NCBI GenBank assembly: GCA_958295525.1
Contig: OY282355.1
Location: 186,001 to 250,000, forward strand
From: an uncultured Dehalococcoidia bacterium
GTDB taxonomy: Bacteria > Chloroflexota > Dehalococcoidia > Lucifugimonadales > Australimonadaceae
Direction: 5' to 3'
Length of the DNA stretch: 64,000 nucleotides
Numbering within the stretch: position 1 is the first letter of the stretch; the number at the start of each line of letters is the position of its first letter. Below, in pieces: positions 25,803 to 33,949 of the stretch. A model generated the notes under the pieces. The model made no database searches and was not told where the DNA came from. It saw only the letters and a program-made list of their open reading frames with translations. The translations under genes were made by a program, and so were the position numbers.

Positions 25803-26745
25803 CCGCCGGCTCCTTCCCTCCGTCGGGAGCGTAGAAGCCGTTGGGAGCGTAGAAGCCCATAAAGAGGTCTTCCAGGCTGAGGCGCTCATAGACGAGGTCG
25901 GCCAGGTCGAGTTTGGCGAGTTCGCGGATTACGGCGTTGACGTCGCCGGACACGGCCAGCCGCAGGCGCGTTCCGTCCCGCGCGGCGATTTCGGCGCCCG
26001 GGACGGCGAACCCGTCCGGCGGCGGAGCGCGGAACTCAATCTCCATTGTCCGCGCCTTGCCCTCGCGCAGCGCGTCGACCGACCCTGTGCCGGCGATGCT
26101 TCCGGCGCGGATGAGCGCGACGCGCCCGCACACCTCCTGCACGTCGGGAAGCACGTGGGACGACATAAAGACGGTGGTTCCCCGGGCGCGCATCTCTCTG
26201 ATGACGGCGAAGAACTCCTGCCGAACGAGCGGATCGAGCGCCTCGGTCGGCTCGTCCATAATGAGAAGGTCGGGGTCGTGGCGCATCGCGTGCACGAGGG
26301 CGAGTTTCTTGGCCATGCCGGAAGAGTAGCCCTTGACGTTGCGGCGGAGGGCGGCGTCCGGCAATTCCAGCCGGTCGAGCAACTCTTTCTGGCGAGGGAG
26401 TTCGCCGCGCAAGCCGCGCAGCCGGGCGGTGTAGTCCAAGAACGCCTGTCCGGTGAAGCCGCCGCCGAAGGCGATGACGTCGGGCAGGAAGCCAAGCCTC
26501 GCCTTGACGGCCACGCTGTCGCGCCAAGCGTCCATTCCCAGCACGCGGGCCTCGCCGTGGTCGGCGCGGATGAAGCCCGTGAGGATGCGGATGGCCGTTG
26601 TTTTGCCCGCGCCGTTGGGGCCGAGGAAGCCGAACACCTCGCCCCGCCGGACGGCGAGGTCAACGCCTGCGAGCGCCTCGACGCCGCCGAAACGCTTCCG
26701 CAATCTCTCGACCCGCAGCGCGTCCTCCGCGCCGTCCGCGCTCAC
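25795..26745 (-). CDS. ABC transporter ATP-binding protein
   Basis: This 316-residue ATPase has Walker A GPNGAGKTTAIR near residue 41, signature YSSGMAKKLALVHAM, Walker B LLIMDEPTEAL, and an H-loop in SSHVL. A C-terminal extension of about 90 residues is typical of ABC-2 exporters of the CcmA/NatA group. The start is a GTG at 26745, which overlaps a TGA belonging to a copied recF tail. The C-terminus has a small duplication (FYAPNG, FYAPDG) coded by two near-identical 15-bp stretches. Confidence 0.93.
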   Translation of the reverse strand: MSADGAEDALRVERLRKRFGGVEALAGVDLAVRRGEVFGFLGPNGAGKTTAIRILTGFIRADHGEARVLGMDAWRDSVAVKARLGFLPDVIAFGGGFTGQAFLDYTARLRGLRGELPRQKELLDRLELPDAALRRNVKGYSSGMAKKLALVHAMRHDPDLLIMDEPTEALDPLVRQEFFAVIREMRARGTTVFMSSHVLPDVQEVCGRVALIRAGSIAGTGSVDALREGKARTMEIEFRAPPPDGFAVPGAEIAARDGTRLRLAVSGDVNAVIRELAKLDLADLVYERLSLEDLFMGFYAPNGFYAPDGGKEPADE

Positions 26746-26789
26746 GCCGCTTCCTCCGGCAGGATGCGCCCCTTGCTCACGCGCAGCGC
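26738..26789. repeat. 52-bp direct repeat: copy of the recF 3' end
   Basis: This stretch matches 27431-27482 with one mismatch over 52 bases (offset 693). The second copy is the last 15 or so codons and stop of recF. The copy here keeps the same sense, and its TGA overlaps the GTG start of the ABC ATPase gene. Confidence 0.9.
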
Positions 26790-26803
26790 CGCTTGATGGA
26801 AGG

Positions 26804-27337
26804 TCATCGGCTGCGGGCGCGAGGCGCCGGCCGGTGAAATTTCCTCAAGTACGCCGCCGCGTCATCCCGGTAGCGCGAGTCCGTCGGCGGCTGCGTTGAC
26901 GCGGGAACCTGCTTGTCCACCTTCGCCAGCAGGAGCAGGAACTTCCGCAGAGTCTCCTGGGCTTCGCCGATCTGCTCGGCGGACAAGTTGTCGTTGTAGA
27001 AGTTCCTGTGCAGGCTTTCCAAATCGCTGAAGAGCGCGCCCGCGTAACCCGCGTCGTCAACTTTTCCCGCCGCCTGCTTCCCCAAGTACCCGACGATGGT
27101 TCGCAAGGACTCGTGAGAGTGGTGCGGCCAGCCCCTCTTGCGGGCGATCTTCTTCACCGCGTGCGCGGCGGAACCGTACATCTCTTCCGACGAGACCACC
27201 CGCTCCCCCGCCTTAAGCGTGTCCTTTGCGCGGACCCGCAACCGGGCGCTAATGGCCGCGTGCGCGTCGGCGGGCGGGTCGCGGTCAAGCCACGCATCGA
27301 ATGGCGGAGCGAAAGGCTTTGGAGCCGCAGTGGTCAT
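26804..27337 (-). CDS. PaREP1/HEPN-like small helical protein
   Basis: This 177-residue, probably all-helical protein has the segment EEMYGSAAHAVKKIARKRGW followed by PHHSHESLRTIVGYL, the pattern seen in PaREP1-type proteins of the HEPN group. Members occur with nucleases or as orphans; function here is unknown. The ATG at 27337 is preferred to a GTG at 27394 because a strong promoter lies between them (TATAAT at 27382-27377). The gene sits between two copies of the recF tail and interrupts the recF-ABC gene order. Confidence 0.6.
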   Translation of the reverse strand: MTTAAPKPFAPPFDAWLDRDPPADAHAAISARLRVRAKDTLKAGERVVSSEEMYGSAAHAVKKIARKRGWPHHSHESLRTIVGYLGKQAAGKVDDAGYAGALFSDLESLHRNFYNDNLSAEQIGEAQETLRKFLLLLAKVDKQVPASTQPPTDSRYRDDAAAYLRKFHRPAPRARSR

Positions 27338-27376
27338 CGGTGCATCGCCTTGCGCGAGAACGCGCCCTCTCAGCGC

Positions 27377-27404
27377 ATTATATGCGGGTTTCACGGGTTG
27401 TCAT
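27377..27404 (-). promoter_or_regulatory. Promoter of the PaREP1-like gene
   Basis: On the minus strand the -35 box ATGACA (27404-27399) and a perfect -10 TATAAT (27382-27377) are spaced by 16 bases. Initiation near 27370 gives a leader of about 33 bases to the ATG at 27337. Confidence 0.6.
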
Positions 27405-27430
27405 AGACTTGCCGGGTTGAAGGCGGCGAC

Positions 27431-27482
27431 GCGCTCACGCCGCTTCCTCCGGCAGGATGCGCCCCTCGCTCACGCGCAGCGC
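27431..27482. repeat. 52-bp direct repeat: native recF 3' end
   Basis: This is the native copy of the repeat at 26738-26789; one mismatch (27467 versus 26774). Together they bracket the PaREP1-like gene. Confidence 0.9.
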
Positions 27483-28589
27483 GCAGGCGCGGGCGAGGAA
27501 CGAACGGGGGACGGCGTTGAGGTCGGCGGTCGTCACGATGGCTTGAGGATAACTGACGACTTCCTCGAGCACGAGGGCGCGGCGTCGCTCGTCCAACTCG
27601 GAGAGCACATCGTCGAGGAGCAGCAGGGGCGGCTCGCCTTTGCTCTCCGCGAGTAGGCGCGCCTCGCCGAGCCGCATCGCCAGGGCGGCAAGCCGCGCTT
27701 GCCCTCGTGACGCATGGCGCGAGGCCGCCGCGCCATCCAGCGTCAGGCGCAAGTCGTCGCGGTGCGGCCCGACGACGGTCATTCCCTGAGCGCGCTCCTG
27801 CCGGCGGGACGCTTGCAGCGCGGCGCGGATGGCGGCTTCCGCTCTGTCCGCATCGTTCGCGCCGCCGTCCGGCGACGGTTCGGCGGTCGCGGCGTAGTCC
27901 ACCGCGAGCGCTCCGCCGCCCGACAGCCGCTCGAAGGCCGCCGCGACGTAGCCGCCGAGACCGGGGACGCGCGCCCAGCGCTCGCCGAGCACGACCGCGC
28001 CCTCCGCGGCGAGCGACTCGTCCCAGAAGGCGAGTTCGTCCTCGCGGGCGCGCCCCTCGCGCATCGCCCGCAGCAGCGCGTTCCGCTGGGCGAGCGTCTT
28101 CTGGTAGCGCGCCAGCGCCTGCGCGTAGCGGCGCGACGCCTGCGCGAGCAGCACATCGAGGTAGCGCCTGCGTCCGGCGGGCGGGCCGAACACGAGACCG
28201 ACGTCGTCCGCCGCGAAGAGCGCCGCGCTCATTAGCCCCACGAGGTCGAGCGCGCGCTTGGGCAGGCCGTTGACGCGCACGCGCTTTATGACGCCGCCGC
28301 CGGCCTCGCCGCAGTCCAGCGCGACGCGCAGTTCGAGCGGGCCGCCGCGTCCGTCGAGCGACGCCGCGAGCATCGCGTATCCGCCTTCCTCAGCCGCTTG
28401 CCATGACACGAGGTCGCGCTCGACGGCGGCCCGGTACGACTTGCCGATGGCCAGCAGGTAGACGGCCTCGAGCAGATTGCTCTTGCCTTCCGCGTTGTCG
28501 CCGGCGACGACGGTCAGCCCCGGGCTGAGGGCGAGGTCCAATTGCCGGTAGGATCGGAAGTTGGTGAGCGTGAGGTTGGCGAGTCGCAC
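27435..28589 (-). CDS. recF: DNA replication and repair protein RecF
   Basis: This 384-residue SMC-like ATPase loads RecA at gaps with RecO and RecR. The N-terminus MRLANLTLTNFRSYRQLDLAL is the RecF opening; Walker A is GDNAEGKSNLLEAVYLL. The signature region MTVVGPHRDDLRLTLDGAAA and the LLLLDDVLSELDERRR Walker B/D-loop are intact. Full length. Its final 15 codons are duplicated near 26740, downstream of a small inserted gene. dnaA, dnaN and gyrase genes, common neighbours, are not in the window. Confidence 0.95.
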   Translation of the reverse strand: MRLANLTLTNFRSYRQLDLALSPGLTVVAGDNAEGKSNLLEAVYLLAIGKSYRAAVERDLVSWQAAEEGGYAMLAASLDGRGGPLELRVALDCGEAGGGVIKRVRVNGLPKRALDLVGLMSAALFAADDVGLVFGPPAGRRRYLDVLLAQASRRYAQALARYQKTLAQRNALLRAMREGRAREDELAFWDESLAAEGAVVLGERWARVPGLGGYVAAAFERLSGGGALAVDYAATAEPSPDGGANDADRAEAAIRAALQASRRQERAQGMTVVGPHRDDLRLTLDGAAASRHASRGQARLAALAMRLGEARLLAESKGEPPLLLLDDVLSELDERRRALVLEEVVSYPQAIVTTADLNAVPRSFLARACALRVSEGRILPEEAA

Positions 28590-28645
28590 GGGGGCAATCT
28601 TACGCTACGGCGCGACGTGGGCGGCGAGGGCGAGGGCGGGGGCGA

Positions 28646-28730
28646 GATTCCCGCCTGCGCGGGAATGATGGAGATGGGGCGGGAACGGCGATGCCTTAAC
28701 CTACCGTCATTCCCGCGTAGGCGGGAATCC
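28646..28730. repeat. Two opposed copies of the GTCATTCCCGC/GCGGGAAT palindromic repeat
   Basis: One copy in each orientation (28646-28669 and 28705-28729) lies in the gap between cupin and recF. Each can form an 8-bp hairpin (ATTCCCGC, loop, GCGGGAAT). Confidence 0.85.
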
Positions 28731-28780
28731 CGTGTCTGGTGTGGATTCGCGGGCGCGCTCCGATGGGGGGGCGGGCGCTC

Positions 28781-29218
28781 CTAGGCGCCCGCGTACACGC
28801 TGCCCTCGTGGCGTCCGTCCTTCTGGCGGTCGCGCAACTCTTCGTAGTTGATCCGCTGATTGCGGACGTTCGGGTCGGTCGCGGCGTTCCGCATAATCTC
28901 CAGCGGCTCGTCGCTCACGGACTCGAACCAGTACGGCGTCCCTTTCGGAATGAAGAGCGCGTCCTTCGGCCCCAACTCGACCGCTTCGCCGTCCTTCCCA
29001 TAGAACTTGGCGCGCCCCGCGAGCACGAACCACACCGCGTCCTGGCCGGAGTGCGCGTGCAGATTCGTCTCGCCCCCCTCGCGGCTCACGAGTTGCACGT
29101 TCACGCTGAGCAGACCGCTGCTCGCCAAGTGCGTGTTCCTCTTCGGCAACCCGTCCAGCCCCGGCGTCTCGTACCGAACGACCTCCATCCGCCCAACGGC
29201 CTCTCGCTCCATCGTCAT
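28781..29218 (-). CDS. Cupin-domain protein
   Basis: This 145-residue single-domain cupin shows the metal-site motifs: GETNLHAHSGQDAVWFVLAG (motif 1, His residues and Gln/Glu position) and PKGTPYWFESVSDEPLEIM (motif 2, with the His replaced by Trp/Phe-type residues). Loss of the second-motif His may weaken metal binding. GAGGAGG precedes the ATG. It follows the TctA gene on the same strand and may act on the same type of organic acid; that is inference. Confidence 0.85.
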   Translation of the reverse strand: MTMEREAVGRMEVVRYETPGLDGLPKRNTHLASSGLLSVNVQLVSREGGETNLHAHSGQDAVWFVLAGRAKFYGKDGEAVELGPKDALFIPKGTPYWFESVSDEPLEIMRNAATDPNVRNQRINYEELRDRQKDGRHEGSVYAGA

Positions 29219-29324
29219 CGTCTGCGCCTCCTCGCGTCTCCGTATGCGCGGCCATCATACGCCCACTGCGCCCCGCGCGTCGCCCCTCGCTTGCTCTCCT
29301 CGCGCCTCGCCGCGTCTTGCGGAG

Positions 29325-31328
29325 TCAGCGCAACGCTTCGGCGAGCCATTCGGTCACGAAGGGCTTGGGATAGAGGACGTAGAGGACGTTGTCGAGAAAA
29401 ACGTAGATGAATATCCAAACGATGGCGGCGGTCAGCAGGGCGACGAGCCAGCGGGCGGGGCCGCGCAGCAGCGCCGGAGGCGCCGCGAGGGCGAACGCGA
29501 GCGCGCCCCACTTGAGGCCGACGGTCACGCCGACGAGCAAGAGCAGCGCGAAGAGCCCGAGCGTTCTGAACGCCGCGCCGCGCGCGCCCGCCTCGCCGCC
29601 GCTGATTAGTCCCAAGTCCATCAGCGTGGCGGGAACCGGACGGCCTCGCAGTCCGCGCAAGAGTTCGATGCTCAGCAGGCCAAGCGCGATCACGGAGAGC
29701 CAGAAGGGGTAGGTGGTGAACCGCCACGCATCCTGAATGGGGTTGCGGAGGTGGTCGGAGAGCAAGAGGCCGACGCCGGCCATCACGGCGACGGGAATGA
29801 GAACGTCGGGGCTGCGGAGGCGCGCCGCCAACGGGAGTTTGCGCTTCTGATGATCGCCGCGGTCGGCGGAAGCCCCGCGCTCCATCCGGCGGACGGCGCG
29901 GAACAAGACGACGGCGATGAGCAGCGCGACGGCGAGAATAGCGATGGTGAGCGGCCGGCCAAGCGCGCCCGCGTAGCCGTCGTGAATGCTCACGGCGTTG
30001 AAATGGTTGCGCTCGATGATGTCGACCAGGATGAATCCCAGGATCATCGGCGGGCGCGGCCAGCGGTGGCGTTTCATCGCGTAGCCCATCGCGCCGACGC
30101 CGAGCGCGATCTGAATCCCGCGCCAACTGGTCGTGTCCACGAACGCGGAGAGAAGGAGAATCGGGATGACGACCGCGCCGATGACCGGGTAGGGAACGGT
30201 GGTGAGCCGCGCGATGAACCCCGTCACGCCTAGCCCGATGGCGGATATGACGAGGTTGGCGAGAGCGAGCGTGATCACGAGCAGAATAGTGATGTGCGCG
30301 TCGCGCCCCAGCATCTGCGAGCCCGGGGCGACGCCGTAGGGAATCATCGCGGTCACGACGAGCGCCCACGTCGGCGCGCCGGGAATGCCGAGCGCGAGCG
30401 TAGGCAGCGCCGCCCCCGCCTCTTTCGCGTTCTGCGCGGACTCCGCGAAGAGCACCCCGTCGAGCGACCCCTTGCCGAATTGCGAGCGGTCTTTCGTCAG
30501 AATGACTCCGAAGGCGTAACTCAGCCAGTCCACGACCGACGACCCCACGCCCGGGATCGCGCCAAGAAAGACGCCGGCGGCGGACTGCCGGACGGTCATC
30601 GGCCACCGGGAGAGTCCGTAGCGCGCGCCGCGCATTACCTCGCTTGCGCCGAGATTCGCGCCTTCCGCGGCGACGGGCTTCCGGCTGATCATCAGATCAA
30701 CGATTTCGGGAAGCGCGAACAGGCCGAGGATGAAGGGAACGAGCGGCATTGGCACAAAAGGCGTTACGGTGAGCCTGCCCCACGAGCCGATGATGCCGAG
30801 CAGCATTCCGACGAGAGCGGAGACGAGCCCACGCAGCATCGCGCCCCGGCTGAGGACGATGACCATCGCAATGCCCAGCATTCCGGTGGCGGCCACTTCG
30901 GAGAAGCCGAAGCGGAGAACGAAGGGGCGCGCGACGGGAATGGCGACCAGCAGGATCGCCGCGCCGACGACGCCCCCCAAGGCGGAGACGGCGTAGATGG
31001 CGCCGAGCGTGTGGGCGGCGCGCCCCCGCCGTGCGAGTTGGTGCCCCTCCAGGAAAGTGACTTGCGTCGCGGCGCTGGGCTGCCCGATGAGAACGGCGGG
31101 CACGGAGTCGAGCGTGTTGCTGACGCCGCTGATCGCCGCGAGCGCCACGAGGCCGATGGCGGGCTCCTCGACGCGGAAGAGGATGAATGGGAAGGCGAGC
31201 GCCATCACGAGAAAGGCGTTCATCCCCGGAATCGCGCTCGCCACGGCGGCGAGCGCGACGACGCTCAGCAGAACGCCCCAGTACAGAGGCTGCGTCAGAT
31301 AGCCGAGCGCTTCGACGACGGGCGCCAT
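29325..31328 (-). CDS. Tripartite tricarboxylate transporter TctA with C-terminal TctB-like domain
   Basis: This 667-residue membrane protein starts with the TctA fold (about 500 residues, roughly twelve helices): GVLLSVVALAAVASAIPGMN, LDSVPAVLIGQPSAATQVTFL and LGIPGAPTWALVVTAMIPYG are family motifs. The final 165 residues (from about RLRSPDVLIPVAVM) add four more helices in the layout of the small TctB subunit. TctA and TctB are normally separate; here they seem joined. No solute-binding TctC gene is adjacent. Start ATG at 31328 has no clear Shine-Dalgarno. Confidence 0.88.
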   Translation of the reverse strand: MAPVVEALGYLTQPLYWGVLLSVVALAAVASAIPGMNAFLVMALAFPFILFRVEEPAIGLVALAAISGVSNTLDSVPAVLIGQPSAATQVTFLEGHQLARRGRAAHTLGAIYAVSALGGVVGAAILLVAIPVARPFVLRFGFSEVAATGMLGIAMVIVLSRGAMLRGLVSALVGMLLGIIGSWGRLTVTPFVPMPLVPFILGLFALPEIVDLMISRKPVAAEGANLGASEVMRGARYGLSRWPMTVRQSAAGVFLGAIPGVGSSVVDWLSYAFGVILTKDRSQFGKGSLDGVLFAESAQNAKEAGAALPTLALGIPGAPTWALVVTAMIPYGVAPGSQMLGRDAHITILLVITLALANLVISAIGLGVTGFIARLTTVPYPVIGAVVIPILLLSAFVDTTSWRGIQIALGVGAMGYAMKRHRWPRPPMILGFILVDIIERNHFNAVSIHDGYAGALGRPLTIAILAVALLIAVVLFRAVRRMERGASADRGDHQKRKLPLAARLRSPDVLIPVAVMAGVGLLLSDHLRNPIQDAWRFTTYPFWLSVIALGLLSIELLRGLRGRPVPATLMDLGLISGGEAGARGAAFRTLGLFALLLLVGVTVGLKWGALAFALAAPPALLRGPARWLVALLTAAIVWIFIYVFLDNVLYVLYPKPFVTEWLAEALR

Positions 31329-31474
31329 CGGCTAGGCGCGCGCCCGAGGCCAGGCGTTGCCCGCCCTTACGCCTATCTTCCCGCGCCGACGAAGACCCTT
31401 TTCGCGTTCCATCGGCGCTCCCGCCTGCGCGGGCAAGGCGGCGGGACAAGCGAGGCGCGTCCCCATCGCCGCTC

Positions 31475-32422
31475 CTACAGAACCGCGATAGGGTTGAGCG
31501 GCGAGCCGGTGGCGAGCGGGAAATTCATCGGGGCGAGCGTGAAGAGGAACTCGTAGCGCCCGGCTGCGGCGCAGGCTTCCGCGAGCGCGTCGAAATCGGC
31601 GTTGTCCACGAGCCAGAGGCCCATCGCCACCTGCCCGACGGAGTGGATGGGGCCGAAGAGCCCGTCGTAGCCGGTGGGGCGCACTTCCTGCGCGCTGTCG
31701 CAGGCGAGAACGGAGACGCCGCGCTCGTGGAGCCAGGGCAGGCAGGATGCGTGAAGCCCGGCGCGCCCGCCGTCGCGCGGAACGGGGCCGATGGCGTTGC
31801 GCCGCGCCGTCCATCCGAAGCGCAGCAGAAGCGCGTCGCCCTCCTCGACCCGGACGCCATGCGCTTGCTCGGCGGCCTCGAGATCGTCCGTGTAGGCGGC
31901 CTCCCCGGGCTCGTACCAATCCACGTTGCGAATGCGGGCAAGATCGAGCAGCGCTCCTTTGGTGACGAGGCCGTTCTTCATGCCGTCCACCGCGCCGAAG
32001 CCCGCCTTGCCCGCCGACGAGACGACGCTCGCGGGGCGCCCGTTGTACATCTTGCCGCCCCAGAACTGGTGGCAGAGGGCGTCGAGGTGCGTCTGCCCCG
32101 GGCCGTGGACGGCCATGCCGAAGTAGTCCATCGAGTGCTGCGTCGTCCACTCGCGGTCGTCGTCAAGGCAGTAGACCTCGCCGCTCTCGACCATCATGTG
32201 AACAGGCGTGATCGGCTGGTCAACGGAATGCTGCGTGCTGACGGGGCGGGCGCACCCGATGCTGAGGCCGTCTTGCACGAGGGCCGCCGCCTGCCGCCGC
32301 TTCTCCGGCGTGATGAGGTTCAGCGTGCCGAGTTGGTCGTCGCCGCCCCAGCGCCCCCAGTTGCAGAGGGACTGGAAGTAGCCGAGGACTTCCTCTTCGG
32401 TTGGGAGTTGGCGCGTCGTCAT
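31475..32422 (-). CDS. Cyclase-family (kynurenine formamidase-like) hydrolase
   Basis: This 315-residue metal-dependent hydrolase has the metal motif GQTHLDALCHQFW (the H-x-x-x-x-H arrangement of the cyclase family), the N-terminal WGRWGGDDQLGTLNLITPEK typical of this subgroup, and LLRFGW and DSAQE further on. The family includes arylformamidases and isatin hydrolase. It is upstream of the TctA gene on the same strand, so import and hydrolysis of a cyclic or aromatic acid is possible. The ATG at 32422 begins the conserved part; upstream frame runs into repeats. Confidence 0.88.
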   Translation of the reverse strand: MTTRQLPTEEEVLGYFQSLCNWGRWGGDDQLGTLNLITPEKRRQAAALVQDGLSIGCARPVSTQHSVDQPITPVHMMVESGEVYCLDDDREWTTQHSMDYFGMAVHGPGQTHLDALCHQFWGGKMYNGRPASVVSSAGKAGFGAVDGMKNGLVTKGALLDLARIRNVDWYEPGEAAYTDDLEAAEQAHGVRVEEGDALLLRFGWTARRNAIGPVPRDGGRAGLHASCLPWLHERGVSVLACDSAQEVRPTGYDGLFGPIHSVGQVAMGLWLVDNADFDALAEACAAAGRYEFLFTLAPMNFPLATGSPLNPIAVL

Positions 32423-32516
32423 CGGCGTTCCTCCTGAGCGACGGGGCGCGGAAAGCGCGCCGCCGAGGCTTCGCGCAGGATAGCACAGGGCGCCGCCATG
32501 GCGAGGTTCCGCCTGT

Positions 32517-32835
32517 TCCTCTCTCCCGCCTACGCGGGAATCCAGTCGGCGCGCAAGTGCCGGACGAATGCGCGTAGCGCATCGTCTCCAAAGCGCCCCC
32601 CCTGCCCCGTCATTCCCGCGTAGGCGGGAACCCAGGAAGCGCGCAAGCACCCCCATTTGCCCCGCCCTGCCCGTGTAGGCGGGAATCCAGGAATCCCGGA
32701 CGGGGCGCACGGCCCCCGTCCCCAAATCCCCCCGGCACCTCGTCATTCCCGCGCAGGCGGGAACCCCGCCCCCATTTGCCTCGTCATTCCGCGTAGGCGG
32801 GAACCTCGCCCCCTGTCAGAGCGCCCCCTGTCTCG
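32517..32835. repeat. Cluster of GTCATTCCCGCGTAGGCGGGAAT palindromes
   Basis: About six copies, some with mismatches or one-base losses, fill the gap upstream of the cyclase gene. One hairpin-B partner (about 32563-32588) is the imperfect GACGAATGCGC/GCGCATCGTC form. No gene is seen here. Confidence 0.85.
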
Positions 32836-32919
32836 TCGTTCCCGCGCCGCGCAGTCTCCGATGCTGTCCATAAACGGCGGAACTCATGGAAATTACCAGG
32901 GTGAACGCCACTGGGAGGG

Positions 32920-32947
32920 TTGACGAATCATGAGCATGTACTACACT
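32920..32947 (+). promoter_or_regulatory. Plus-strand promoter candidate ahead of the tRNA-like palindrome
   Basis: The -35 box TTGACG (32920-32925) and -10 box TACACT (32942-32947) are 16 bases apart. Initiation near 32954 would transcribe the antisense strand of the tRNA-like element and stop at the hairpin at 33048-33068. Confidence 0.4.
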
Positions 32948-32962
32948 GGCAGGCGGCCCGGT

Positions 32963-33032
32963 TGGTGGAGATGGGGGGAATCGAACCTCCGCCGCTGAGT
33001 TGACGAGCCCCCGGCGCTCCCAGAGCATCCCC
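32963..33032 (-). ncRNA. tRNA/tmRNA-like element with encoded CCA
   Basis: On the minus strand this begins GGGGATG and ends CATCTCC-A-CCA, which pair as a 7-bp acceptor stem with one G-U. Before the 3' strand comes GGAGG-TTCGATT-CCCCC, a T-arm with one mismatch and the classic T-loop. The middle, 35 bases, holds only a GCCG/CGGC stem, so it is too short (67 bases plus CCA) for a tRNA. The 3' half closely resembles the end of bacterial tmRNAs, but the tag frame and pseudoknots are absent. It may be a tmRNA or tRNA remnant, or an attachment-site scar. Confidence 0.35.
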
Positions 33033-33047
33033 CCATCATAGGGCTAT

Positions 33048-33076
33048 CCCCCCGCCACTGGCGGGGGGTTCTTGTT
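33048..33076 (+). terminator. Rho-independent terminator (plus strand)
   Basis: A perfect 9-bp stem CCCCCCGCC-ACT-GGCGGGGGG is followed by TTCTTGTT. No plus-strand protein gene precedes it; the only candidate transcript starts at the promoter near 32920. Confidence 0.55.
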
Positions 33077-33118
33077 GCCCAGCAATCCTCGCACCCTGCC
33101 AGAGCGCGCCAGCGCGTC

Positions 33119-33172
33119 GTCGTTCCCGCCCCTGCCCGTCATTCCCGCGTAGGCGGGAATCCAGGTAGCCGC
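33119..33172. repeat. Palindromic repeat copy at the 3' side of the orphan antitoxin
   Basis: One partial and one complete GTCATTCCCGCGTAGGCGGGAAT copy abut the antitoxin stop codon. Confidence 0.8.
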
Positions 33173-33493
33173 TCATGCGCCGGCTTCCCCGGCGGACTCC
33201 TCGATTTTCTTAGCGAAAGGAGGTTCCCTGTCGGAGCGGCGCGTAGGGACTTCCAGTTCGCCGACGCGGGGGAAGTTGGCGACAAGCCACTGCCCCATTG
33301 GCATTGGGGAGAGGGTGGCGGACGCGGGATGAGCGCGCTCCCGCCAGAGGCGCTCCGGCACGATGACGAAGGGGTTGCGCGTTCCGACGCGCTGCGGCCC
33401 CTCTTGCTCGGCGAGGCGCAGTATCTCGGACAGCCGGGCTTTCGTCTCGGCGATCGTCCAAACGCGAGGAGCGGAAGATTCTTGCGTGACCAC
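33173..33493 (-). CDS. Phd/YefM-type antitoxin, apparently without a partner
   Basis: This 106-residue protein opens with VWTIAETKARLSEILRLAEQ and RVGTRNPFVIVPERLW, which is the Phd/YefM DNA-binding fold. The C-terminal 50 residues should be the toxin-binding part. No toxin-sized frame lies next to it: repeats border it on both sides. Either the toxin was lost or it acts in trans. Confidence 0.8.
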   Translation of the reverse strand: MVTQESSAPRVWTIAETKARLSEILRLAEQEGPQRVGTRNPFVIVPERLWRERAHPASATLSPMPMGQWLVANFPRVGELEVPTRRSDREPPFAKKIEESAGEAGA

Positions 33494-33599
33494 GAGGCTC
33501 CTCCTCAGGGACTTGCGGGGACGGTCATTTGGCCGTGAACCGCGCGAATCAATAATAACCTACACGAGTCTCGTCTTGCGCGCAGCGCCCGTCTCCAAA

Positions 33600-33930
33600 T
33601 TCCCCCCATTGCCCCGTCATTCCCGCATAGGCGGGAATCTCGCCCTATTCGCCCCGTCATTCCCGCGTAGGCGGGAATCTCGCCCCTCGCGGACGGGGCG
33701 CGCAGCGCCCGTCTCCATGCTCCCCTCGCGCCCCGTCATTCCCGCGTAGGCGGGAATCTCGCCCCTCGCGGACGGGGCGCGCAGCGCCCGTCTCCATGCT
33801 CCCCTGTCCCCGTCATTCCCGCGTAGGCGGGAATCTCCCCCCCCCCTGCGGACGGGGCGCGCAGCGCCCCGTCTCCAAATTCCCATCAGGGCCCCGTCAT
33901 TCCCGCGTAGGCGGGAATCCAGTCGGCGCA
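33600..33930. repeat. Tandem array of 75-80-bp units, each with two hairpins
   Basis: Units hold hairpin A (ATTCCCGC-GTAG-GCGGGAAT) then hairpin B, for example GACGGGGCGC-GCA-GCGCCCCGTC (33851-33873), then TCTCCA. Five hairpin-A copies are seen with three to four hairpin-B copies. Sequence between units is short and C-rich. No gene is seen from 33494 to 33949. Confidence 0.9.
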
Positions 33931-33949
33931 CGCTACGAGGTTGACGCCG

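Noticed and set aside
25800-25870. Frameshift or insertion in the ABC ATPase tail (FYAPNG and FYAPDG repeat)
   Set aside because: It is a small in-frame duplication at a variable C-terminus and does not disturb ATPase motifs.
31475-32746. Longer cyclase start at 32746
   Set aside because: The added 108 residues come from repeat palindromes (LRGND/AGMT-type translation); the family N-terminus begins at 32422.
32963-33032. Functional tRNA gene
   Set aside because: Only 67 bases before CCA, no D-arm or anticodon arm of normal size, and one mismatch in the T-stem.
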